Source: Charina bottae
Taxonomy: Eukaryota > Chordata > Lepidosauria > Squamata > Charinaidae
Assembly: GCA_023362775.1 (NCBI GenBank)
Contig: JALMGJ010000002.1
Span: forward strand, 32,455,414 to 32,519,413
Reading direction: 5' to 3'
Length of the DNA: 64,000 bases
In this document: piece by piece, positions 46,961 through 57,725 of the stretch
Numbering within the stretch: the first letter of the stretch is position 1
Layout: each line of letters begins with the position of its first letter
The notes under the pieces: generated by a model
Databases searched by the model: none
What the model was told of the DNA's origin: nothing
What the model saw: only the letters and a program-made list of their open reading frames with translations
Made by a program: the position numbers and the translations under genes

Positions 46961-49900
46961 TGCCGCCGTCCCAAGATCGTCCCCCTCTCCTTTCGGCCTT
47001 CGTCCTGTCCATGGTCTTTGTGTCCGGAGCCCTTGGGTTTTCCTATTGCCCTTTTTGCGGTTGCGCATATGGGGCACGTTTTGACATATTCCTTGACGTC
47101 TCTTCGCAACGACGGCCACCAGAATTTGCGCCTTGTTAGGTGTATTGTTTTTACAAAACCAAAATGCCCTGCTGCTTTGTGATCATGGCATTTTTCTAAT
47201 ATCCGCGATCGTACGCTGGCCGGCACATACAGTTTATCATCCTTCCACCCCCCCCCATTGTATTCTTGTAGTGACCCCTTGTTCACGCCCCACCATGCAT
47301 CTCCTGGCACAGCTGCTCGTATGTCATTTTCAAGAGGGTTTTGTGCTGTCGTTTCCCATATTGAATTCTTCGCCACCACCATGTTCCCCCCTTGAGTGAT
47401 TTGCGGCTCTCCGGTGATTCCCCTATTTGTGGATTCGGCGGGAAAGAGTGTTTCCGTGACGACCTCCGTCTTGCCTTCGTGTTGTGGCAATCGGGATAGT
47501 GCATCTGCCAGAAAGTTTTTTCCCCCCGGGAAATACTTTAGGGTGAACTTGAACCGGCTGAAGAATTCAGCCCAGCGAAGTTGCTTCGGATTCAACTTCC
47601 TGGGTGAGGTCAATGCCTCCAGGTTTTTGTGGTCCATCCAGATCTCGAATGGCACCGATGACCCCTCCAGTAGGTGTCGCCAAGTTGCCAGTGCGTGACG
47701 GACTGCAAACGCTTCCTTTTCCCATACGTGCCATCTCTTTTCCGTCTCACTGAACTTCTTAGAGATGTATGCGCATGGTCTTAGTTTTCTGTCCTCATCT
47801 TCCTGAAGTAGTATACACCCTACTGCGTTGTTGGACGCATCCGTGTGAATGATAAACTTTTTGTCAACCTCAGGGTGTTTCAGGATGGGCTCCGCGGTAA
47901 ACATTGCCTTGAGCTTATCGAATGCTTCCTGGCAGTCTGGAGTCCATTTGATCTTGTAGCTAGGTTGTTTTGCCTGTGTTTTGTTTTTATTTGATTTTGT
48001 TTTTAACAGGTCAGTGAGAGGAAGCGCGATTTGTGCGAAATTGCTTATGAAATCTCTGTAAAAGTTGGCAAACCCAATGAACGCTTGGAGTTGTCGTCTG
48101 GTGCGTGGGGGTTCCCACCCCACCACTGCCTGTACTTTAGCGGGGTCCATTTCTATGCCTCTGTGCGAGATCCGGAACCCCAGGAAGTCCAATTGCTGCT
48201 TGTGAAATTCACATTTGTCCAATTTGATGTACAACTTGGCATTGAGTAACTTCTCCAGCACCGCTTTTACAATTTTCTTATGCTCGGCTAGGTTATCTGA
48301 AAAGATCAGGATATCATCCAGATACACTATGACCCCCTGGTACAAGAACTCGTATAGTACTTCATTAATCAGCTTCATAAAAATTCCAGGTCCCCCTGCA
48401 ATTCCGAACGGGAGTACCTTGTACTGGAACGAGCCGAGCGGGCAATTAAACGCCATTTTCCACTCATCCCCTTCTCTAATTCTGACCCTGTAATATGCTT
48501 CCCTGAGGTCTAGTTTGGTAAAGATCTTCCCTGTAGCAAGTTGCGCCAGCATGTCCTTTAGTAAGGGAAGGGGGTACTGGTTTGTCACCGAGATGGCATT
48601 TAATCCCCTGTAATCGGTGCAGAGCCGGAGTGAGCCGTCTTTCTTCTTTCGAAACAGCACAGGCGCTGCCAGGGGGGAGTTTGCTGGTTCGATGAAACCC
48701 CGAGCCAGGTTTTTGTCAATAAACTTACGCAGTTCTTGCAGCTCCCTCTGGGTCATTGCATACATTCTGGGCTTGGGGAATGTCGCACCAGGGATCAGCT
48801 CAATGGCGCAGTCTGTTGTTCTGTGGGGCGGTAGCTGGTCGCACTCTTGTTCATTGAACACTTCTCTGACGGGTTTATATGTCCTGGGGAATCTATTCTC
48901 CCTTTTCCTTTCAGTGTCTCCGTCCTTCACTGTCCCTGCTGCTCCTAGCTCTGTACCGTTTCTCTCTGCTCTGTCTTCCTCGTTTTGGTACTTCCCATCT
49001 ATAAACTCGACTTCCCCCGACAACCAATCGATCTGGGGGTTCCTTTCCCTCAACCATTTTAGTCCTAATATGAGAGGTTGTGTTGAGATGGGGGCTACAA
49101 TGAAACGCAAGGTCTCCATGTGTGTTCCCATCGACATCTTGACCACCTCCGTGTAGTACCCCACCGGCCCCCCTTTCATTTCTGTTCCATCCAGAAGGCA
49201 AAACGTAATGGGCGACTTCAACTTGAATAGCTTAAGTCCCATCTCTTTTGCTATTGATGGGTGCATCAAGCATCTGGTGCACCCCGAGTCCAGCATTGCT
49301 GCCCCCATGAACTGCTCCCTTCCGTCTAAGGTTGCCAGTACTACCTTAACCTGCATTGTGGGGCAGTCTTCCGTTGTCATGGTATCGCAGTGCCCCTTAC
49401 TGAAGGCCTGTCCCACGGTACATTTCCGGGTAGGCCGCCGTCGTTTCCCGCTGGCACGAACTCCTTGTAGAGGGCGGCTGCTCACGTAGGTTGGCTGTGC
49501 TGCTGGTTCATCTGAGTCCTCCCCGTAGTCCCCTTCCTCCTCGCTGACCTTTATGTTTTTGGGCTCGGAAGGTTCTGCGGGTCGACTATCGTTTAACATA
49601 TATCTGCATTCTTCTTGGTGCTGGGGAATTTTCAATAGTGTCTCTAAAGCTGCCCGGATTGCCGTTAGCTTGATATCCATGTTCTCTAGCCCCATCTCTA
49701 TTCTGGCTGCCCGTTCCTCGAGCGCCACGACTCTCTGGGCCTGGGGGGTCCGTGATTTCGCCGCTGGTCTCCCTTTTTCTGGGGCCATGCCTCTTCCCAC
49801 CCCCATTGACCAGTCATCCGCAGGGTGGCTTGCCTGTGTGGTGGGGGTGTGAGGGGCTTTGTCTCCCTGCCCCACCCTGTCTTTCTCCGGCTTACGCCGC

Positions 49901-49998
49901 TCTTCTGCCACCAGCATTGTTGCTCCTGTCACATCGGTTTGGTGCATAGTTACTTCCTCTTTGCTGTGGTTTAGCCTGGTCTGCTCCCTCGCTATCAC
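46885..49998 (-). pseudogene. Gypsy fused gag(N)-protease-RT-RNase H-integrase zinc ORF
   Basis: One 1,037-residue frame. Residues 1-180 are the gag N-terminus; there is no capsid or CCHC motif. Protease AMLDSGCTRCLMHP is near residue 235, reverse transcriptase VYLDDILIFS near 565, RNase H IHTDASNNAVGCILLQ near 745, and the integrase zinc module (H-H-C-C: CHDHKAAGHFGFVKT, TCPICATAK) near 950-1,000. After that the frame crosses a deletion and reads nonsense into the 3' LTR. Compared with the sister at 54-59 kb, the gag deletion put gag and pol in one frame. Confidence 0.88.
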
Positions 49999-50805
49999 CC
50001 ACTTCGTTGGTGCACCGCTGCCTGCTCGCCACTGGGCATGCTGCTCCTTGCTGCCGCTACCTCAGCTGCTGGGGAATGCTGGTTTTTTTTTTGTTTGTTT
50101 TTTTTTGAAGGAACCGGTCTACTTGCAGGCTGCTGCTCTACACCTCCTCGCTGCTAGGGGGCGCTGGTTTGCTGCTTGGGATCGCCGGCCTCCACGTGGC
50201 TCCGTCGGTCTCTGTCATCGCTGTAAATAGCTGGGCCGAGCTGCTGGGGAGCGCTGGTCTTCCACGTGGCGGCTGCTGTCTCGCCAAGCCCTGCTGCCGT
50301 CGTAAGTCGCCGGGATGAGCTGCTGGGGAGCGCTGGTCCCTGCGTTGCCGCTGCCGTCTCCGCAATTCGCTGGGATGAGCTGCTGGGGAGCGCTTGTCTC
50401 CACGTGGCCACTGCCGTCTCCTGCCAGGTCCTGGCGCCGCCGTAAGTTACTGGGGATGAGCTGCTGGGGCGCGCTGATCTCCGTTGCCCGCCACCACCTC
50501 CTGCTAGGCCCTACCACCACCGTAGGCCTCTGGGGACAAACTGCGGGGGGGGTTGTTTTCCGTAACTGGGGAGTGCCGCTTTCTGCTGCTGCGCTACCGC
50601 CGCTTATCAGCTGTTGAGGCTTCTCCCGTCCGCTTTTCCTTTTCGTTGCGAAGCTGCTGGGGATCGCCGATCTTTGCTCCCCACCCAGTCCGCCTTCCGA
50701 AAAATTTTCCCGGGTCATGCGTGGAGCCGGTCTCGACCGCGGAGCTTCCCGGACTTTCTCCGGTTCGCTCCCGGGAAAACCGACTGGTGATGATCCTTGC
50801 CTTTC
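49999..50805 (-). repeat. Gypsy 5' leader with degenerate GC-rich repeats
   Basis: Non-coding leader between LTR and gag. 'gagctgctggggagcgctggt' or a close variant recurs near 50,238, 50,319, 50,379 and 50,459. It shares 'ccgaaaaattttcccgggtc'-like and 'gctcccgggaaaaccg' blocks with the leader of the second element. Confidence 0.75.
50793..50804 (-). promoter_or_regulatory. Predicted self-priming site of gypsy element
   Basis: Minus-strand AAAGGCAAGGAT, one base inside the 5' LTR. It is the exact complement of ATCCTTGCCTTT at 50,924-50,913, which is where the RNA should begin, 31 bases past the TATA box. No tRNA 3'-end match was recognised here. Confidence 0.75.
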
Positions 50806-51181
50806 TGTGAGGGTCTCCCTGTGCAGGGCAACGTTTCTCTTAAAAGACGAGACTTCAGCTCTCTTTATAAGCAGAAAACTATTTATTGCATACACTGAGG
50901 TAACAACACGTTAAAGGCAAGGATGACGGCTAGAGTCCTGGGTTGGCTTTTTATACTCTCCCGCCTATCGCCCAAACCCCTCCCTGTTGCAGGCTTCACT
51001 CCGGGCCGCTCTTCTTATGTCATCATGCTTGAACACGTATTTATCCGTCAGCCGAGTGGCGTGATTGTGGCTCGATTTCTTGTCTCCTCCCTGCTCTGCT
51101 ATTTGTCAGTTTCGTTCAGTCTGTTTAAATTTGCCACGTTTTTTAATGGCGGAACCTTGGGGCCATGCCAGGGTTCTGACA
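50806..51181 (-). repeat. Gypsy 5' LTR with promoter and poly(A) signal
   Basis: Minus-strand TATAAAAAG at 50,955-50,947, predicted RNA start about 31 bases on near 50,924, AATAAA at 50,887-50,882. The right flank starts tagta, matching the left flank. Confidence 0.88.
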
Positions 51182-51556
51182 TAGTAGTAGAAGGGGAAAA
51201 ATTATGAAATGGATTATTTTTTAAGAGGAAGGGAAGTTTGAAGTAAAAAATTAAATACATGTATATATATATACATTATGTAAGGGGAAGGAGCAATTGT
51301 ATTAGAGATTTATATATGTGTTAATGGAGGGATTTATAGAAATAATGTGATTATGGTTTGATAAAGAGGAAGGGTTTGTTTGTGGGAATTGTATATTCTT
51401 GCTGTGAAAAGTGGGAAGCCACCTGTATGTATGTAAGTTTCTAGAAAGTTTTCTCTTTTGTGTTCTTACACTTTTAATGTTTTTTTTTGTTTGTAGTGTT
51501 TTTTTTTTGTAGTTTTTTATCCTTGTTCTAAAAAATAATAAAAACTTTGAAAAGGA
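51182..51556 (+). mobile_element. L1 3' UTR, right half of gypsy target
   Basis: Contains the L1 3' UTR text 'gaattgtatattcttg' and 'ggaagccacctgtatgtatg', ending 'aataataaaaactttgaaaa'; similar to the 3' UTR at 63.5-63.7 kb. Confidence 0.7.
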
Positions 51557-53222
51557 GAGGGGTGGGAAGTTGATTTACAGGTTTATATTTTTGTTTATTT
51601 TTGTCTATATATAAGGGGAAGGAGAAATTGTCTTTAGTGATTTTTATAATGTGTCTATGGAATGTTTTATAGAAATAATGTGATCTTGGCTAGACTTAGA
51701 GTAAGGGATTAATTATGGAAATTACTGTATATTTGTCCTGTTCAGCTGGTCCACTTGGACTACATAGCCTACTATGGTTTAAGAATAACTTCCCCATTAA
51801 ACACAATTATTTATAAGGATTAGTCCATCAGCTTGCTGGGAATTTAGCAAGACTGGTACACTAAGGTAGACAGTAAGAAGCAGTTGGCTCAATTGACTAG
51901 AGTCCTCTTTAAACAAGCTTCTCTGGCACTGGATTCCCAATGGCAGGATTCTGTGGGACTGGATTCACTTGACAGGATTCTCAGGAACTGGATTCATTAG
52001 ACAGGATACTCTGGAGCTGGATACACTAGGCAGGATACTCTGGAACTGGATTCAGTAGGCAGGATACTCTGGAGTAACTGGAACTGCTGGAAGCAGACTG
52101 GGTTGAATCCCTGGAGTTACTGGAACTGCTGGAAGCAGACTGGGCTGGATTCCTGGAGTAACTGGAACTGCTGAAAGCAGACTGGGCTGGATTCCTGGAG
52201 TAACTGGAACTGCTGGAAGCAGACTAGGTTGAATCCCTGGAGTAACTGGAACTACTGAAAGCAGACTGGGTTGGTAACACTAGGTAACGTGCCTAGAGCA
52301 AGGCAAGACTGGCGCACTTCTCGAAAAAAAACCCTGGAAAAGGAATAAGGCTGTGGGGTTTTAGCATGACAGGAAACATGGGAAAAGGCAAGGTACTTAG
52401 CCGAGGCTTGGAAACGCTGCTGATCCAAAGCAGCTGAACACTGCGAGGATGGCAACCTGAATGAGCAATGAACGGAGGCTCTGTTCCTCCTCACAGCTGA
52501 AGAGATCTGAGCTTCTGTGGCAGCTGGGGTGAATTCTCAGATGGTGAAAGCTGCTGGCTCTGTTGAGGCTTCAGGAGAGGCTTCACCACAAAACACAGGC
52601 TGAAGCTTGCTGGGCAAGGTTAGCTGCTCTCTGTAGGGATGAGGTTCTGAAGATTGGCTGCTATCAGGAAGTCCTGAAGGTCGGTTAGCACCAGCAGCCT
52701 CTTGCCAGCTCTGAACTCCTTTTAACTTTCCCTCTGTGGGTTTTTTCTCTTCGAGAGCCAATCGGCTCTCTCTCTGTTTGGCGCGCTTCTCAGCCCACCT
52801 CTGTCTTGCACTGATTGGTGCTTCTGCATTAGTTCCTGGTTCTTGGCCAATTGATGCATTCGGATTCTCCCATGCAGCTGACTCAATCATGGAAGAGTTC
52901 TTCTGCAGCTGCCTCCATGGCGACTGTCTGTCTGGCTTCTTTGCATCATGAATTCTGCCTGGGGTTCTGAACTCCTGAACCTGCTGGAAGGTTTCTTTTC
53001 TCCTGTTAGGAGCAGAGTTTTGCCTTTGCTGGTAAGTTTCATTTTCCTCTTCAGAGTCAGAACCTAGCTGGGCTCTGACAATATTCTTGTAGTTGAAAGT
53101 CAGAAGTCATCTTGTAATCTCTTAAAAATCTCTTTTCATTTTCTGTTTTCTCACTTTTTTCCTTTTTCTTTTTGTAGTTTTTATCTTTGCTTTAAGCTTA
53201 ATAAAATTCTTATTTTTAAAAA
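51557..53222 (+). mobile_element. Second L1 3' UTR, interrupted by solo LTR
   Basis: Left part 51,557-51,733 and right part 53,086-53,222 join across the target duplication to give the same 'tgtatattcttg...gaagtca' L1 3' UTR as the preceding element, ending 'cttaataaaattcttatttttaaaa'. Confidence 0.75.
51734..53080. mobile_element. 1,347-bp solo LTR with internal minisatellites
   Basis: TGTCCTG...CTCTGACA ends with a 5-bp duplication atatt (51,729-51,733 and 53,081-53,085). Inside are two tandem arrays: about 33-36 bp units 'ctggattca.t.gacaggat' (51,925-52,075) and about 57-bp units 'ggaactgctggaagcagact' (52,078-52,270). The family is unknown to me; no coding part is present. Confidence 0.8.
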
Positions 53223-53223
53223 A

Positions 53224-53836
53224 AGGAATGGTGTAACCTCCCCACGATTTGTCTATGAAGGTTCTCAGTCATCCAGGTGGAATTGTCTGTAGCTTGAATC
53301 ATGTCAACTGGATTTCTATTTTCTCAGTGGAAACATTTCACGCCTTATCCAAGGAGCTTCTTCAGTCTGAGCAAAGTTAGTAAGGGAATCCTTAAATATG
53401 TTTCTAGGTGGCTGTGTGACCTTGCACCTGGGGCTAGGTCATGGTTATTTTGAGATGTTATTTCTAAGTCCGTTTATCATCTAAAGGAGGATCGTTAAGA
53501 TTACCATGCTGCTGTTGAGCTTGCGAAATGGTCTTAATCTTCCTAGGCACAGAAGACAAAGCAGGAAGGAAAATAGGGGAAAGATTGTGCCTGAGACCTT
53601 CACCTCTATTCAAGGAAGGATTTTCCAAGTTGGCATAAATGGATTCCTTGACCCCTCTCTCAAACCACCTATCTTCTCTGTCTAAAATGTGAACATTAAT
53701 GTCCTCAAATGAGTGTCCTTTTCCCTTTAGGTGAAGATAAACTGCTGACTCTGGTCCTGTAGTGTTACTTCTCCTGTGTTGGGCCATCCTCCTGTACAAA
53801 GGTTGTTTGGTTTCTCCAATGTAGAGTTCAGAGCAC
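53224..53836 (-). mobile_element. Penelope-like element, 3' half
   Basis: Minus-strand frame 53,464-53,799 encodes the C-terminal part of the GIY-YIG endonuclease: YRRMAQHRRSNTTGPESAVY, FEDINVHILDREDRWFERGV and KESIYANLENPSLNRG. The 3' UTR with 'ctcagtggaaacatttcacg' follows. The other half is at 60,506-61,250, separated by the gypsy insertion. Confidence 0.88.
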
Positions 53837-54177
53837 TGTAAGGCACTCCATCCGATATCTGTAATCTCCCTACTCTAGAGTAACTCACAGACGCATGAGT
53901 TCTTAGAAGTAGGATAGTTTATTACAGGATACAGAAGCTAGCACGAACAAAGACTGGAATGGCGATTCTGGGAACAAACAGCATATTTAAACCTTTCCCT
54001 CCCCCAGGGTCCTTTGCTGCTGACACGTGTGGTCAGGTCTCCCTGGTTGCTCCGGCAACCGCCTCCCAGATGTGTATTCCCGTGTGTCGGGTGGATGTCA
54101 GCTTCGCACCACTTCCAGTCTTCTGAGGGGCCCTTTGTCTGCCTGCCCTTTTGGCAGAGATCGGATGATCTCTGACA
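53837..54177 (-). repeat. Gypsy 3' LTR
   Basis: 341 bp, TGTAAGGC...CTCTGACA; left flank ends gcac. Confidence 0.93.
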
Positions 54178-54207
54178 TGCTCCCGCCCCAAAACTCACCC
54201 CCCCGGT

Positions 54208-54402
54208 TCAGTGGGGTTTGTCTGGGAATTCTTTATGGAACTTCTTTACTAATTTAGGGGCGTGTGTGTGTTTGGCGCTGACCCATTCCTTGTCTCCAAT
54301 TGGTAGGTGTTGCCACTTCACTAGGTACTGTAGCTGCCCCTTGTGTCGTCTGGAGTCCAGAATTCTATCAATCTCGAAATGTGGTTCGCCCTCCACCAAC
54401 AA
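54208..54402 (-). pseudogene. Pol chromodomain, shifted out of frame
   Basis: Encodes EPHFEIDRILDSRRHKGQL then QYLVKWQHLPIGDKEWVSA and FPDKPH, a chromodomain that would bind modified histone tails and guide integration. It is the natural end of pol, separated from it by a one-base (mod 3) shift in the G13 run, which could be a real mutation or a homopolymer sequencing error. Confidence 0.88.
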
Positions 54403-57400
54403 TGGGGGGGGGGGGGTTCCTCTGGTTCAGGGTGCCAGTGTTGTGAACTGTGGTGTTGTTTCAACAAACTGATGTGGAACACAGGATGCACCTTTCTTAG
54501 CGCTTTTGGCAATTGTAATTTTGCCGCTACTGGGTTGATGACGTCAATGATTGGGAATGGACCTATGAATTTTGGCGCCAATTTCCGTGCTGGTTGTGTT
54601 GTCCGCAGATTTTTTGTTGACAAATACACCTTGTCTCCTACTCTTAATTCCCATTCTTCCCCCCTCTTACGGTCCGCATATTTTTTGTAACTAGCTTTGG
54701 CTTCCTTCAATGTTTGCACCATGACTGGCCAATTGCTGCTTAGTTTCTCTATCCATTCATCCGCTTTTAGGGGTTGTGGCAATTCCGTGTTGTGTGACAT
54801 GGCCAGTTCGGGGATAGTTACAAAGTCCTGCCCTGTGGCGACTTTGAATGGTGAAAACCCCGTGCTTTGATGTACCGCGTTATTGTAAGCAACCTCTGCG
54901 AACGGCAACAGTTCCGCCCAATCATTCTGTTGGTAGTTAGTGTAACATCTAAGGTATTGCTCCAATGTAGCGTTCAGGCGTTCGCTCGCACCATCTGTGC
55001 AAGGATGGAATGCACTGCTGAGCCCCTGTGCCGCTCCAATTAAAGTCAAAAAAGCCCACCAAAATTTGGAAGTAAAAGTGCTGCCACGATCGCTGATTAT
55101 GCGTTCCGGCGTTCCGTGGGCTCTATAGATGTGTTGTATGAACAGTCTAGCTAGTTTTTGAGCATTCGGTATTCCTTTGCATGCAATGAAGTGTGCCTGC
55201 TTGGAGAATAGATCAGTGACTACCCAAATTGCCGTGTTCTTTTTGCTCACCGGCAAATCTACTATGAAGTCCATGGCAATTTGCTTCCATGGCTGTGAGG
55301 GGTTTGCTACTTCCTGCAGCTTCCCTGTAGGTTTCCCAATTTTCCTTTTGGCCATTGCACACACTGGGCATGAGCGCACATAGTCTTTAACATCAGTGCG
55401 CAAGGATGGCCACCAAAATTTGCGTCGGATTAAGTGTAGCGTTTTTACGAAGCCAAAATGCCCTGCCGTTTTGTGATCATGATGCATGGTTAAGACCTTT
55501 TGCCTTAAGGGCTCAGGGACATAGGCTTTGTTGTCCTTCCACCCCACTCCATCCTTCTCCACTAGGTTCTGTTTGTTCTCTCCCCACCAGGTGTCCGTTA
55601 CTGTTGCCGCCCGCAGCTCGGCTGTCCACGGGTCACTTTCAGCCGCACGCTTCGCGGTGCTGCGGGTGATTGCCATGTTGCCCTCCCCCCTCCCGTCTGT
55701 TATTGCTGAGTTCTGTGCCTCCACTGGCTGGGAGGGGATGAGGGATTCGATGACCTCTTCCATTTTGCTCTCATGTTGCGGCAAGCGTGATAACGCGTCT
55801 GCCAAATAGTTTTTTCCCCCAGGAAAATACTTCAACGTGAAGTTGAATCTGCTAAAAAATTCTGCCCACCTGAGGTGCTTAGGGTTCAACTTCCTGGGTG
55901 ATTTGAGAGCTTCCAAATTTTTATGGTCCGTCCACACTTGGAACGGCTCTGCTGTGCCTTCTAAGAGATGTCGCCACGTGCTTAGGGCATGTTTGACAGC
56001 GAAAGCCTCTTTTTCCCAAATATGCCATCTTTTCTCCGTTAGGTTAAACTTTCGGGAAATGTACGCGCATGGCCTTAATTTCCCCGTGTCATCCTCCTGC
56101 AAGAGTATGGCCCCCACTGCACTAATAGATGCATCTGTGTGTATCACAAATGGTTTGTCAGCTTCTGGGTGCTTGAGTATGGGTTCTTTTGTGAACATTT
56201 CTTTTAGGCTATCAAACGCAGCCTGGCATTCCTGCGTCCACACAAGTTTCGTGCTCGGTGATGGGGCTTTCGCGTTTGCTCCCTTGCCTTTTGTCTTTAA
56301 TAGGTCAGTCAGGGGCAGTGCGATTTGCGCGAAATTCTGAATAAATTGCCTATAGAACCCCGCAAAACCGAGGAACGCTTGCAGCTGTCTGCGAGTGTGG
56401 GGGGGCTGCCAGCCCAAGACCGCTTTGACTTTCTCAGGATCCATCTCGATGCCCTCATGCGAAATGCGATACCCCAAGAAGTCTAGTTGTTCCCTGTGAA
56501 ATTCACATTTCTCAAGTTTTACATAAAGCTTAGCCTCGAGTAATTTCTCAAGCACCCTCTTAACCAATTCCATGTGTTCCTCCAGATTTTCAGAAAAAAT
56601 CAGTATGTCATCCAAATATACAATTACCCCTTTGTACAGAAATTCATACAATACTTCGTTTATGAACCTCATGAAGATTCCCGGTCCCCCCGCAATCCCA
56701 AACGGGAGCACCCTGTATTGGAAGGAACCCAATGGGCAATTGAATGCAGTTTTCCATTCGTCCCCCTCCCTTATGCGAACACGATAGTAAGCTTCCCTAA
56801 CATCTAGTTTTGTGAAAATTTTCCCCTTAGATAGCTGAGCTAACATGTCTTTCAGCAACGGGAGAGGGTACTGTCTCGTAACCAAAATTGCATTAAGACC
56901 CCTGTAGTCAGTGCAAAGCCGGAGGGACCCGTCTTTTTTCTTCCTGAACAATACCGGGGCTGCAAGGGGGGAGTTGGCTGGCTCAATGAACCCCCGTGCC
57001 AAATTTTTATCTATGAATTTGCGCAATTCTTGCAGTTCTTTTTGCGTCATGGCATACATCTTGGGCTTGGGAAACGGTGCCCCTGGGATGAGGTCAATGG
57101 TTGCGTCTGACTGCCTATGGGGGGGTTCTTGCTCACATTCCTTCTTATCGAATATCTCTGCTACCGGGAGGTATTTCTCCGGAATTGTGCTTGTGAGTGT
57201 GCCACCCCCTTGGTCCTGCTCCCCCTCCTCAATTTCCATCCCCGTTGCCCCCAGCTCAATGCCGCTAGGTGTGCTCTCATTGTCCATCTCGTGATAAGTC
57301 CCATCCGTAAAGTCCAAATCTCCTGAGACCCAATCCACCTTGGGGTTTCTTGCCCTCAACCATTTCAGTCCTAACACAATGGGTCGTGTTGCAATGGGAG

Positions 57401-57725
57401 CCACTAGGAACCGCAAAGTCTCTACATGAGTCCCCAAAGTCATTTGCAGTCCTTCAGTGTAGAACTCCACTGGCCCCCCCTTCAGTTCCGACCCGTCCAG
57501 TTGGCAAAATGTGATGGGCGTTTTGAGCTTAAACAGGTCCAGTCCCATCTTTTCAGCTACGTTTGGGTGCATTAAGTTTCTAGAGCAACCGGAGTCTAGC
57601 ATTGCAACCCCCACATACTTTTTCCTCCCACCCAAAGTCCTCAACTGTACCTTTAGGTGCATTGTTGGGGTGTTGCGACTACTTCCTTTGCGCCCCTTTG
57701 TGGAGGTCTGTCCTGTGGCGCTCAT
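54321..57725 (-). CDS. Gypsy pol: protease, RT, RNase H, integrase
   Basis: 1,134 residues. Protease AMLDSGCSRN (Asp44); reverse transcriptase with KLDVREAYYRVR (Asp308) and VYLDDILIFS (YLDD 370-373); RNase H IHTDASISAVGAILLQ and WTDHKNLEAL; integrase zinc module (HHDHKTAGHFGF, SCPVCAMAK) and D,D,E core (IAMDFIVDLP, IISDRGSTFTSKFW, HPCTDGASERLNATLEQYL). The true C-terminus is a chromodomain (54,402-54,208), but the frame shifts at a run of 13 G (54,404-54,416), so this frame ends in an unrelated tail. The order PR-RT-RH-IN-chromodomain is that of chromoviruses. Confidence 0.92.
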   Translation of the reverse strand: MSATGQTSTKGRKGSSRNTPTMHLKVQLRTLGGRKKYVGVAMLDSGCSRNLMHPNVAEKMGLDLFKLKTPITFCQLDGSELKGGPVEFYTEGLQMTLGTHVETLRFLVAPIATRPIVLGLKWLRARNPKVDWVSGDLDFTDGTYHEMDNESTPSGIELGATGMEIEEGEQDQGGGTLTSTIPEKYLPVAEIFDKKECEQEPPHRQSDATIDLIPGAPFPKPKMYAMTQKELQELRKFIDKNLARGFIEPANSPLAAPVLFRKKKDGSLRLCTDYRGLNAILVTRQYPLPLLKDMLAQLSKGKIFTKLDVREAYYRVRIREGDEWKTAFNCPLGSFQYRVLPFGIAGGPGIFMRFINEVLYEFLYKGVIVYLDDILIFSENLEEHMELVKRVLEKLLEAKLYVKLEKCEFHREQLDFLGYRISHEGIEMDPEKVKAVLGWQPPHTRRQLQAFLGFAGFYRQFIQNFAQIALPLTDLLKTKGKGANAKAPSPSTKLVWTQECQAAFDSLKEMFTKEPILKHPEADKPFVIHTDASISAVGAILLQEDDTGKLRPCAYISRKFNLTEKRWHIWEKEAFAVKHALSTWRHLLEGTAEPFQVWTDHKNLEALKSPRKLNPKHLRWAEFFSRFNFTLKYFPGGKNYLADALSRLPQHESKMEEVIESLIPSQPVEAQNSAITDGRGEGNMAITRSTAKRAAESDPWTAELRAATVTDTWWGENKQNLVEKDGVGWKDNKAYVPEPLRQKVLTMHHDHKTAGHFGFVKTLHLIRRKFWWPSLRTDVKDYVRSCPVCAMAKRKIGKPTGKLQEVANPSQPWKQIAMDFIVDLPVSKKNTAIWVVTDLFSKQAHFIACKGIPNAQKLARLFIQHIYRAHGTPERIISDRGSTFTSKFWWAFLTLIGAAQGLSSAFHPCTDGASERLNATLEQYLRCYTNYQQNDWAELLPFAEVAYNNAVHQSTGFSPFKVATGQDFVTIPELAMSHNTELPQPLKADEWIEKLSSNWPVMVQTLKEAKASYKKYADRKRGEEWELRVGDKVYLSTKNLRTTQPARKLAPKFIGPFPIIDVINPVAAKLQLPKALRKVHPVFHISLLKQHHSSQHWHPEPEEPPPPHCWWRANHISRLIEFWTPDDTRGSYST

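Larger units (their letters stand above)
46585..51181 (-). mobile_element. Ty3/gypsy chromovirus, internally deleted
   Basis: Minus-strand element with both LTRs (46,585-46,960 and 50,806-51,181, 376 bp each, about six mismatches by eye) and the 5-bp duplication tagta on each side. The internal part has lost the gag capsid and zinc knuckle and, separately, the integrase core plus chromodomain. It keeps LTRs, leader, primer site and polypurine tract. It is probably a non-autonomous derivative. Confidence 0.9.
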
